Source: Motacilla alba alba (taxonomy: Eukaryota > Chordata > Aves > Passeriformes > Motacillidae). From it: 64,000 nt of DNA. Both the position numbers and the translations under genes were made by a program. Positions 12,535 through 23,769 of the stretch are shown here, piece by piece. Where the stretch lies: positions 112,687,966-112,751,965 of the forward strand of contig NC_052018.1 of assembly GCF_015832195.1 (NCBI RefSeq), written 5' to 3'. Numbering within the stretch: position 1 is the first letter of the stretch; every line of letters starts with the position of its first letter. The notes beneath the pieces were generated by a model, which worked only from the letters and a program-made list of their open reading frames with translations, was not told where the DNA came from and ran no database searches.

Positions 12535-15293
12535 AGCTCCATGTCCTGGCGTGAGCAAGACTTGTGGAGGGCTTTTTTGTTGGGGTTTGTTTTTTTGATT
12601 TTTGGTTTTTAAAATTCTGTATGAGATGCCTTGTGCTCTCAGTGCTCCGATACTTCTGAGGCTTCTTTGTGGACTTGTGTAAAAATAAAAAACAAACTCT
12701 GATTAGCATCTGCATGTTCTCCAGTGTCAGAGGAGCAGAAGGGGAAATTAGAGTGAAACTGGGAGAGTTTTTTATCTATAGGACACTTTTGCCATCAGAT
12801 CACAATCCTCCCCTACTGAAGGGAAAGTGAAATTGATTAATGAATGGTGTTGCTCTAAACTTGCCCCATTCCTGCACGTGTGAGCTGAGTGCCAAGCTGA
12901 AAGTGGATTGTCCCTGATTTTTGATTTTTGCTTGTTGCATTTCAGTTGGGAATTTAAGGATAAGGGGTTTCAGGCTCTGGAAGGTGGAGGTGGTTCTGTG
13001 GAGGTCCTGCTCATCTTTTCTCTGGGAATCTGGATGAGGACTTCCTTGGGACAAGGGATTGTGGGGATGTGAGGTTTGGTTTCTTACTGACACTGGAACT
13101 TGGGAGTGAACCTGAAGCAGACAGTGGTGGTGCAGCAAATAATCTGGGTTTTGCGGTCCTTGTGATTGATGAATTTGAGGTGTGGCATCAGGAGGCAGCA
13201 CGGTGGAATTAGGAACTTGAGAACAGCTCATGGTTTTTTCCCAACAACTTAAAAATCAGCATGTGAGCGGAATAGAAGAAGACTGGGAAAGCGGTAGGGA
13301 ATTGCCGCAGACAGTCAAAATGGGAGGAAATATTTCATGGAGGTCAGCTTCCCATCAGGCTGCTGATTTCAAGGAAATCTCTCTGCTTTCAAAACATGGA
13401 AATTGTTCAAGGCCCATTAGGGAAATGGTACTACATCAAACACAGATCTCTAACAAGCATTTCCCACTGCTAAATATCTCCCTTCTTGTGAGGGAGGCAG
13501 GAACAGAAAGCAAAATGTTGGGCTTGATCCACAACACAGGTCCATTTGCTGAAGTGAGGAAGCCAAAGAACCTCCAGAACCAAGGATGGATGACTCTGGA
13601 GTCAGCCAAATTGCTGTGCTGCTGAGTTCTCAGGCACTGAGAACAATCATAACGTTTTACTTCACGTGAGAATATTTTCCTTGCCCTCCACTGAACATGG
13701 CTTGTGACTTTCCTGTAAAGATGAGATTGTAGGGTGTCTTTTGTTTAAAAGGACTGAGACTTGGTAAGCTTTGGCTGTAGATGGATGTAAATGTTGAGTG
13801 TTAGAAAAAATTGGAGGCTTGAGTTTTTAAGCAAGAGATTTTTGTGATCTGTCTGCTGGAGACTGTTTTGTTGTCACGATTTCCTGTTTAAACAGCTCAG
13901 TAAGGAAAGCTGGTGTCTGAGCTGACCAATGTCCCCTCAAGTGCCTTCCTAGGCTGGTGTGTGCTTTCTAGCTGAGCAGGGCTTGCAGTAAACAGAGCCA
14001 TCAGCCAGCCTGCCCTCTCTTTTTTGCCTCTTTAATTAAAAACAGTCTCTCGTGTTCGTGCCTGCAGGTTGTCCATCGATTTGGCTGAATGTGCAGCATC
14101 AGCTTTGCTGACTGACCTGCTATTAGCATGGTTCAAAAGTTGGCTGCTAGCACATCAGCCTGCCTGATCTTTGGAAGGATGGCTGATCTCCTGGTGTGCC
14201 TGTTGGATTCACTTCTCCCTAATGCCTCTCATCCTGGCTGTTTCCTCTCCCTATTATGCTTTCTGGGGTTTTTTTTTGTGTGTTTGTTTTTTTTTCAGCT
14301 GTGCTCCAAAAATAACCCTCTTTAAATCAGATATATTCTGTCTCCACACATGTGATCTTCCTGTGTGAACACACACACTCCCCTGCTAATCAGTGCCATG
14401 GGATAAATGTGTTAGAAATTTGATGTTTTAGTCTTTTTTAATTTTTTTTTTATTTCAGGAGTTTGAAAGATTCTCTTGAAATACAAGTGAGTGGCAATAA
14501 ATGTCAGTTTTACACTACTCCTTGCCTTATTTACCTTAAGGCTTTTTACCACTAAAATTGTGGACTTGACCCTGCTTCCTTCTCCTGCCTGCTCCTGCAG
14601 ATCTGGCATTTGACACACTCTGCAGTGCTCCGTTGTACCCCACTGCCTTCCTTTTTGGTTTGGGGTTAGTGTGTGAGGACGGGAGGCACTCTGGAGCTCC
14701 CTTTCCTAGGGAACCTTCTCACTCCTGTCTTTTCTTTACAGACAACTTGTATTAACTCACCACTGGGGAAACACTTTGCTGCAAATTAGAGTTTTAGGTT
14801 CACTGTGTGTGTGTGTATTTTGAATAATTCTGACTGCAGACCTCCTGTCTTGCCTTCCCACACCAGGCAGGAGGTGAGGATTCATCTCCTTGCTCCTTCC
14901 AGCTAATCTTTGCACACAGGCACATTTAGCAGTGGAACTTCCCAGTGCCCATCCTTGACTTGTGAGCAGGAATCCCAGTAGCAGGGGATGTTCTCATCTT
15001 GGGACCCAGTTTGTGGTGTCGTAGCTCTGATGCTGAGCTGTTCCTCATGCACTCAGTGTGGGCAGGGAGCAGGGCTGCCTGAAGAGGATGCAGGGTTGCC
15101 TTCATTCATGTCCCAGGAGCATTTCCAGTGCCTGCATTTTATTGTGGAGGCTGGGCCATGCCTTTGTACAAGGTGTGCTCTGCCTCATGTGAGAGGAACA
15201 GGGTGTTCTGTTGTCCCTGAGAAGTGCTGGTGGCTGGAGAATGTCTGTAAATCCTGACTCTGGGGCATGTCAGCCCCTCAGCTGCCCAGTTAC
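12535..15293. other. Intronic stretch without recognised elements
   Basis: Unique intron. It holds T-rich tracts (about 12570-12610, 14270-14300, 14430-14455) and a short TG run at 14808-14817. The longest frames (143 codons on -, 12800-13231; 131 codons on +, 13230-13625) have no recognisable domain. Confidence 0.65.
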
Positions 15294-15363
15294 CCCAGTG
15301 CACTTGGGGGATATGCAGCACTGCCCCATTATCCCAGTGCACTTGGGGGATATGCAGCACTGC
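15294..15363. repeat. 39 bp tandem duplication
   Basis: CCCAGTGCACTTGGGGGATA followed by TGCAGCACTGC occurs at 15294-15324 and again, identically, at 15333-15363, with an 8 bp variable linker. The period is 39 bp. The 31 bp identity indicates a young duplication. Confidence 0.9.
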
Positions 15364-18300
15364 TATTTCAGGCTGCACTCACTCATCAAAAGTGAAATCC
15401 TACCCCAGTGCCTCATCCCAAAGAGCTCTTGTGCTGTCTGAGGCTGGGATTACCAGATGCTGCCCCTGATCCCAAGGCTGGGCGCAGTGCGCCTGCAGAG
15501 CTTTACTGAGCCTTCTGCCTCTGCCTGTGCAGACACCGCTGGGCTGTGACATCCCCTGGGTGCCCTGGGCTGGGGTGGGTCACCCCTGGGTGCCCCAGGT
15601 GACAGAGCCTGCCCCAAAGCTGCAGAGCTCCATGGGCTGGGGGTTGTGTTTGGGTTTCAGGTTCTGTTTTTTGGCAGCCAGCTGGCTGCTGGCGGCGTTT
15701 CAGCGTGGTCACTGCACAGTGTTTCTCCCTGGAGGGGCCTGTGGAGGATTTGGACAGGTGCTTCACTACCCAGGGAGCTGGTTAGCTCTGCCTGATAAGC
15801 AGCAGTAAGTGCTGTAATGAGAATCATAATGAAAATATTGATTAGCAGGGGAGAGCCGATTGGCACTGAGTGATGCTTGTTGGAGCCTTGTTAAAGCAGT
15901 AATGCAATTCTAAAGGAAGCTCTTTTACTTTAATTCCAGCTGCCCTGGGTTGACCCAGGACAGTCAGACATCAGGGCTTATTTAATAAAAGGTGTTATGA
16001 AGTGGAACACTAATGCTTGGAGGTTAGGAGTACAGCCCAAAATTTAGGTACTTGTCTTGGCAGTTTCAGCTTTGAGACTGGGACATAAAATACTCTAACT
16101 TTCAGAACAATACTGCTATGGGTTTATTCTTTAATTTCCCTAAAAATAGAGATAAGTAAAATAAAGGTGGGTTTTCTGCTTTGAATCCAGATTTGCTTGC
16201 TACTTAGTAAAATAAGCACGGGGCCATTTGTCCATGGAGAAAATCCTTGTAAATTGGGGTAACGTAGCACAGTGGAGGGACCAGGCTGAATCATTAAATA
16301 TCATAAATGCTTTCCCTGACACAGCAAAATACCTGGTTATGATGATTGTGGAATTTAAAGATGGGGAACTTGGCCTTTGAGTTCTTTGCTCAGGGCTTTT
16401 CCCCTGAAGCTGAGGGTTTTTTTAGGTGCAGCTCCTCAATTGATCTTTACTTAAAAAGCAGCATTTCCTTAAAAGCAGTGTGATTTGTTGTAATGCTCCA
16501 ATGGTCCATAATTCACTGAGGTGTTTGATGAGTAACTGGTGCTTGGCAGCAAAGGAAAATGCTTTAGCAGCTGCTCTAAGCGCTGTGTGCCTTAGTGGTG
16601 TTTGGAGGAGCTCAGCAGGCAGTGCCCCTTCCTGGGGGCACAGTCCATCAGCTCACTGCGGGGCTTGGCTTGGGGCTGCCTGCAAAACCCTTGCTGCAGG
16701 GCAAGCTGCATTATTGCCACTCATGCTTGAAAAGGATCTCAGCCAGATGTGGGGCTCTGCTCCCTTCCCTCTTGCAGGCGTTTTTGCCGGTGAGAATTGC
16801 TGGGGAGCGCCTGTCAGAGGTGCTGCAGGGGGAGCACAGTGATGCGCCCATGCTGCATGGATGAGGTGAAGAGCTCCTCTCCTCAGACTCGGACAGAATG
16901 CAGTGTATTCTGAAACATGCCCGACCAGCTTGAAGGGTGGCACTGCTTTTCTCCTGCCACGGGGAGATTTTTGCAGTGTACTCACTGCAAATGTGTCTTG
17001 TCACTGACACCTCATCCCATTGTCTTCTGCGTAGCTGTGCGTTGCATACCCAGATCGAGATCCCTCTTTCACAATATATCGGACTTAAAATCCATGTTTC
17101 TACAGAAATACACCCCCTTCCTGGGTCCTTCAGCGAAGGTAAAGGAAGCTGAAGGTCAACCCAGCTGTTCTGACTGGCAGACTGAAATATTTGCACTTTT
17201 TTACCTAATTGTTTGGACTTTGCAGCCTTTGTGAAAGCGGAAAATTATCTGCCCTTTTGTAGCCACTGTGTATGTTTGGAATTATCTAAAGGCTTTTCTT
17301 AGTCCTGTTGCAATAAGACTGTTAAAATAAGATCTTTTAATTCCTTGAAAATGTGTTTTTTTTTCTTGTATGAGAACTGACACAAGACACTTGATAATGC
17401 TTTTTTTTTTCCTCTGCCTCCACTTTTCCCTGGCATTTCAATCAATATTTGCAGGGGTTCAGGCTGAAACTGGGGGTCCTTTTTCCTCTCTTTGCTCTTC
17501 CTGCCTCACGTAGTGCTGCACAGCTCTGTCTGGAGTGGTATCTGATTTTCCTGAGCATGTCCTGAGTCTTCATGCAAGAATTTTGCCAGTGCCAAGGGAT
17601 GGATTTTGGATGTTCTCTCATTTCAGGAGTTGCTGTACAGTGCACGTGGACTTGTACCACTCTGCTATGTTTGTTTTATGTTAAAACAGCTCTTCACAAA
17701 TTGCCTTCAGAGCCGGTTTAAAATGTGACCGAGCCTTGGGTATGCTTGGACTGGCAATTCCAGATGTCACTGGATATGGCATGTCACTTTGTGCTACCTT
17801 CTTTGGAGTGCTTAGACACGTGGATAATATTGTAGCTAAAAATGTGGGGCTGAAAAGAAACCAAGGTAAGGCTCCTACCAGTGAAGAGCGCAGGAATTTA
17901 GCCCCAGCCATCACTTTGGATTTATGCTGGTACTTGGTTATGGCCACTCAGCAGCTTCCCTGGGCTTCTGCCAGGAATATGGCAAATGCAACAATCTTTT
18001 TATGATGTGTTTGGCTCCATGGCTGTAATCACGTGGGCTATTAGAGGAACAGATGCTGTTGACCATCCTGCAGTAGATCAAAGTTTGCATATACAGGAAC
18101 TATGCACTTCCTCTCCCAGTCATGTATTGAGAATTTGGAGCCTCTCATTTGTTGCCACGGTGTTCCACGAGCAGAGCAAGGAGGAGCAGGAGTGGGGATT
18201 CTGATCAGCCAGTCCCAAGTGCCAGTCTGCAGCAGCCTCAGCCCGGAGCCTGAGCAGTGGCTCTGGCTGCCACTGGGAACACCCGGGGTGCTCTGGAGGT

Positions 18301-18470
18301 GGCTCTCAGACCCTGCTGGCATCTGAGCATTTCCCGGGCTTGAAACACAGATCCAAACTTGCTAAAACTTCCCTGTGTCATGGGACTGGAGGCACCTTGG
18401 CCTCATGTTGCTGTTGCAATTTAGTGGCCTCAGACTGTGGCCCCCGAAGGAGAGATGTCCAACACCTGGA
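15364..18470. other. Intronic stretch, mostly featureless
   Basis: Contains the short perfect palindrome at 15954-15969 and an AT-rich segment (15800-16500) that reads like constrained non-coding sequence. Conservation cannot be judged here. Open frames near 16480-17200 run on both strands and look like chance. No repeat family was recognised. Confidence 0.6.
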
Positions 18471-18540
18471 GCTGGCCTTGGCATCCCCAGCCTTCACAGC
18501 TGGCCTTGGCATCCCAGCCTTCACAGCTGGCCTCATCCAG
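18471..18540. repeat. 27-28 bp minisatellite, two units and a partial third
   Basis: GCTGGCCTTGGCATCCCCAG plus CCTTCACA (18471-18498) is followed by a copy lacking one C (18499-18525) and then by GCTGGCCTCATCCAGCTG, a partial third copy. It is a small GC-rich tandem repeat inside the intron. Confidence 0.85.
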
Positions 18541-18649
18541 CTGTACCTGGCCTGTGCAGAGCCTGATGGTGGCTAATCACTCAGCTCCTGATTCCACAGT
18601 GGGCTTGGAGGTGGAGCACAGTGTTCAGGGAGCCCCCAAGGCAGGGAAA

Positions 18650-19020
18650 TGATTGGCATCTGACTCCATTGATTCAGAATGCTGAACAATTGCTTTATTA
18701 AACAGTGTTATATTACATTAATAGTATATTATAACTATACCATAGAACACTAAAAGATACATAAAAAACCCCCTGTGACTGTCTAAGATAGCCAGGACAC
18801 AGCTTTGACCCAACAGGCCAATTAATATGAACAACCATCACCAGAATCCAATCACCAAATCCCTTCAGGTGGACAGCCTTCCTAACACATTCCACATGTG
18901 CAAAAACAACAGGAGCAGAGAACAGAGATAAGAATTGTTTTCTTTTCTTCTATCTGTGCTTCTCCAGGAAAAAAACCTGGGAGAGAGAATTATCTCTGTT
19001 CAGAGAATGTGAATGCCACA
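18650..19020 (-). mobile_element. Solo LTR of an endogenous retrovirus, antisense to PLCB1
   Basis: On the - strand the block starts TGTGGCATTCACATTCTCTG (+ strand 19020 leftward) and ends near 18650 with a terminal CA. Inside, in - strand order, are a pyrimidine-rich stretch, a TTCTTATCTCTGTTC segment and, near the 3' end, TTAATAAAGCAATTG with an AATAAA polyadenylation signal (about 18692-18697). Size (about 370 bp), TG...CA ends and layout fit an LTR. I associate the sequence with LTRs that are common in songbird genomes, from memory. No gag/pol-like internal sequence or second LTR flanks it, so it is a solo LTR. I could not identify a clean target-site duplication, so exact ends may be off by a few bases. 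Confidence 0.75.
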
Positions 19021-22000
19021 GTGGAGAGAAAAGGGACACGTGCAAGTGAAGCATCCAGCTGGTGGCACTGACTAGATTTGTTTCTGGGAACCTTAGGACA
19101 AAGCACTTGAGTTTTGTTCTTGTATAAATTGTGATTGACCAGTGTGAGATCGCTCAGAGTCTGGAGAGTCTTAAGCCCCCCTCTCCCTGTGCCTGATTCC
19201 AGAGAGGGATTTGAAGCACATCCATATCTGAGGTTGGTGAAACTGAGCTGTTTCAGCCATTTATTCATGTTGTACATTTGAATTTAGTCTGCATGATGAT
19301 GACACCAATATAAGGATAATCTCTGAATCATGAGGGCATTATAAGTAAATTCCTCAGACAGTAAAAAATGCCAGTTATATGGGCATGACTTGAAGAGTAA
19401 GATCTATGGGAATAAATTGTACATAATCTTCATGGGCTGTTTCAGAAACTGTAAAATCTACTCCATTAGTGTAATAAATATCCTAGTGGCATTAGATACA
19501 TTGTGTAATTGCTTGGTTTTATGTTGGGAATATAGACTATTGGGTGGTCTGAGTGTTTATATATTGATGTGATTAATTTTGGTGCAGATGGTTTATAGAA
19601 CTAGCCTGAGAACAAGCTGTTGTGACCTAATAAAATTATATGCCAAAAAAGGGAAGAAAATAGCTTAATTTCAAGTCCAAGACTCACACTGCAAAGGCAG
19701 CTTTTGTCCACCATCAAAGGTCTACATCCACGTGGGATGTAGGACACAAAGTTTGTGTCATTTGAGGAAGGGATTGCTGAGTGGAAGCCCCGCTGCTTTC
19801 ATCTATATTTGCCTGCAGAGGTGGAGAGCTCTGCTTTGGCTGGCTGGGCAATGAATGAGCTGTTGGTAAATACCCTTCTCATGTGTGGGTTCAGGTGAAT
19901 TTACCTGCCGTGTGTTGCTGTGTGAGTAGCAAGGACAAGGGACCAGGCTTTTGTGGCTCTGTAACCTCTGGGAAATGCCTAACCCCAGATATTCTCCCTG
20001 GATTTCATAGCTGGGGTTTTTAAAGTATTCAATACTGGATTCTGTAGGTGTGGATGAAATGCAGCAGGCTAACTTGTGGGATCACTCCTTGCTCTGAGCT
20101 GAGGAAGCTGCCTTGCACTGAATGGGGTGCTTTTGGAGGTCCTGAATGTGATGTTTGACTGCAGTTCCAGTCATGGGGAGCAGGGACAGACACTGCTGTC
20201 TGCTCACTGTCATGTCAGGGCAATGAGCAGCTCTGCTGTGAATCCAAATTTACTTGATTTTTGTTAAAGACAAATATGATGGTGGTATTTTTGTCTGCAT
20301 CTGTGCTTTACCGTGCATTGATTAGTTGTGGTGACAGTGCAGTACTCCAACCTGAATTTGCCTGAAGACACAAGCCATTTTCTGATGGGTGTTAATAAAT
20401 TTATGTTCTGTTGACTTCAGGGATCAGTCCTATCTCTTGTGTCTAAATGTGCCTGATTTTTTTTTTTTTTGGTCTAAAAGGAGATTCTGGAGTTTTAAAT
20501 GTGCCACAAACATAGAGCTCTGTGTATGTGCTTAATTTTTTTGTGTTTTTCCCCTTTCCCCCCCCCCATTGTTAACTCCCAAGAAGTTAATGTACTTTGA
20601 GATGTGTGATCTCCCAGGAGTGGCCCGAGATTGTCTCTGACTGATATTGTGATGGGAATGGCCGTGTTTGCTCCAGAGACTCCATTCCAGTCAGACAGCT
20701 ACTGGTGAACAAACCAACAACATGAGAAAAAATGCAATATATTGCAAGATCCTGTGGTTGTGGGACCTGGAAATCTTTGTGACTGTGTGTTCTGTCAAAC
20801 TGCATCCTCCAGGCTTTTTTCCATTGTATTACAGAGACGTAGTGGTGGTGTGTCAGAGGTGCTTCAGTAATTCAGAGAAGCTGTGGGGTGACACCCAGGG
20901 CAGTGCTGGCTGCTGCTCCCTGTGCTGGTGTGCACTGTGTGCTGTGTGTGTGTGTGTTCCAGAGGGAGCTGGGGATGGAGGAGCTCTGCTGCTCACCTGG
21001 CAGCCTCCCAGCTGTGAGCAGGCTTCTGCTTCCCAGTCACTCCAGAGTGCTGCACTGATGATAAACAGCTTTTGAAATGGAAACCTTAGATCGGGAGGCA
21101 AATAACTAATGAATATTGCATTAGAGTGCAAAAAATCCTCCCTTTGCAGGCCACGGGGAGAGAGCTTAGAGCATTTTGTTTGAACTCCAGAATCTTTTTC
21201 ACTTAGACCATTTTCTAAGCAGGCAAGCTGCACTGAGTGGGTTTTCAACTTCAGAGTAAGATGAAGATGTATGGGTGTGCAGTTACACAGCTGGGCAAGG
21301 AAAGGTCCTTCACTGAAGGAGGGAAAACATGTTTGTTCTTCTGTAGCTTTATTTCATTTAGCAAGAAGCATGAATTTGTGTCTCAAAATTCCAAATCGCC
21401 CAGTATTTAAGTGAGTTCATGTCGTGCATGCTGTCAAGGTAGGAAGCAAGCCAGTGACAGAGCTTGGTCTGGCAGCAGGGGTTCACTCCTGGACAATTCA
21501 CAAGTCAGTTAAAATGGTGGAGATATTGATGCACATTTCCTCATCTCTGTAGCTGCCTAATCCTGGAGTGACAGATAAGTGGTGGCCCAAGTAATCTGAA
21601 GCTTCCTTGAAGCCTCTCAAAGCACTGGACTAAACTTCTTTCCTTCCCTGTAATCCTGCAGCAGCTGTAGGAAAGGGAAAGTCTGGCAGGGCAATATGGA
21701 ATGCATTGAAATAGTGGGAGATTGTTCAACCCTGGTTATAGTTTGTTCTAGGCTTTCTTGAGTTTTCTGAAGTTAACTTAATTTGTCATTTGGGAGAAAG
21801 ATGAGGTGGGCCACCAGGCAGCCTCTAACAGTATCCCCAGTGTCTCAGCCAGAAGCTAGATGTAGATGTTAGCTGGTGTCACCTTCTGGGACGCAGTGCT
21901 TATCCTCCTGCCAAAGCATTTCTGCGGAGTGAAGCTTTGTCCCACCAGCTCCTGGCTGTGTGGAGCATTGCAGGCTCCTGGGCCTGAAGTTTCTCCTGAG

Positions 22001-23580
22001 CTCTCAGCACCGAGGAACTCTCCGGTGTCACTGGAGGTGCTGCTGTAGCACTGCTCCAGGAGCACACAGCTGCTCCCAGCCTCCAAGGGTGGCTCTAAAT
22101 GTACTTTAGGAACTGGAAATTGAGGGTGTGCTTGGGCAGCGCTGTCTGGAACCTTGTGAGAGGCTGCTGTCTTCCCAGGGGGGTGTGTTGTTTGACAGGG
22201 GCTGTCTCCTGGCCCTCTCCCACCTCTGGATAATCATTAGCTGTGTCTGGAGCTTCTCCCCAGGGCTTTGGGCTTCCTGTTCCTGCAGGTGAATAGCAAT
22301 GAGGCAGAGAGGAAAGGCTGGCTGCCAGCTGAGGAGAGCCCACGCCTGTTGCTACAGGTGTAATCATTAGCCTGGCCTTTTAAAGTGCCTGGGAATCATT
22401 ATCAGGGTCTTAGGTGCTAAGAAAACTTCCAGGCTTCTTTTGGAGAGGCGGTGTGGCTGATTGTGGGAGAGCCTTGCTGTGTACTCAGTGGCAGGGCTGA
22501 ACTTTTCTCTGCACGTGTGAAAGCCAAACAAGAGAGCTTGTAATGCAGGGAGTGACTTCATCTGCTTCTTGCTTTCTTCTTGCTGCTTTACAGCTTTCTC
22601 TGCGGCTCAGATCATGTCCTTGTGGAATTCCTTGCCCTCTCAGGGAAGGTGGAGCTGGGGAGAGTACAGAACACGCGAGCTGCTGTTGCATCACCCTTGT
22701 TTGCAGTGAGCAGAGTCGAGGGTTTGGCTGGGTGCTGCTGCAGCTCTGCAGCATCCTCGAGGAGTTGCATTTGGCAGTACAAATGTGCTGAGGGGATGCT
22801 GCTCCAGCAGGGATACTGATGCTTGATCCAATGAAGTAATGCTGTATTATGAGAAGAGACAGTAACAACTCAAGATTTGGAAATAGAAATACAGCTATAG
22901 TATTCTATAAGATGTGGTGATTGTGGCTTTTCTGATGTTGTCATTGGAAAAATAAAAAAATGTGGGAAATGGGAATGAATTTTTGTTGGGTTGCTGTTGT
23001 TTGGCATCTGTGGTTACTTCAAAATTTTAACCTGTTCTCCCTGTTTTTAAAAAAGCTTGGTTTAGGTTTAAGTTTTGTTCCTTTCTCCTCTGTTAGTACG
23101 AGGGGGAAATGACTTCACAGTGTGGTTACAGAAGCAGCTGTGTGAGCTGGTGTGATTCCCAAAGCCAGGGTGCATCCCCTGAAGAAAAACTCCAGAACTC
23201 ATGAGCATACTTGCTGATTTTTGAGGAAGAATGACCTGTTAGTTTACATTGGTGGGGAGGCTAAAGCTGAAGCTGCCTTCTGGTAAAAGGATAAGCTGTT
23301 TGAGCTGTGGAGAGCTGGGAGAGCAGTTTTGTCACTAGCCCCATCTTGCTGGATTCCACCTTTCCATGGCAGTTTGGGACTGGATCAGTTCTGAGCAGCA
23401 GATCTGAGTTCTGGGCAGTGCCCTGGCGTGCAGGTCAAAGATCTCACTGTTTGTGTTAACGTCTGTGCATTTGGGGACACTAATTTCTTTTGAAAGCAAA
23501 CTTGCTGCACTGCTTCAATCCCTTCCATCCCAAAGCTGCTCCCCCTTCAATGCCTGCGTTCAGTGAAGAAAAGTAAAAGT
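19021..23580. other. Intronic stretch without recognised elements
   Basis: Unique intron, AT-rich at 19250-19670 and with poly-T/poly-C tracts near 20459-20470 and 20550-20570. A TG run at 20946-20956 is too short to call a microsatellite. No exon, LINE or RNA gene was recognised. Confidence 0.6.
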
Positions 23581-23602
23581 GTAAGAGTTACTTTCTCCTT
23601 TT

Positions 23603-23715
23603 TGATTGACTGGAGTAATTAATGAAAATAAGTTTCTAACATTAAAGCTGACAGAAATGTAATCTGATGTCTTGTCAAGTTCACTGGCATTACTTTGCAA
23701 GAGAGTGATTGACAG
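23603..23715 (+). promoter_or_regulatory. Cluster of PBX/MEIS-type and homeodomain motifs
   Basis: TGATTGACAG at 23706-23715 is the exact PBX-MEIS/PREP composite decamer. TGATTGAC at 23603-23610 repeats its first eight bases, and TAATTAAT at 23616-23623 is a homeodomain palindrome. All lie within 113 bp of AT-rich sequence. The motifs are read directly; enhancer function is inferred. Confidence 0.35.
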
Positions 23716-23769
23716 CTCTGGGGGAAAAGAGCTGTAATTGTATTCATATGGAACCCAGCATTTGTCTTT

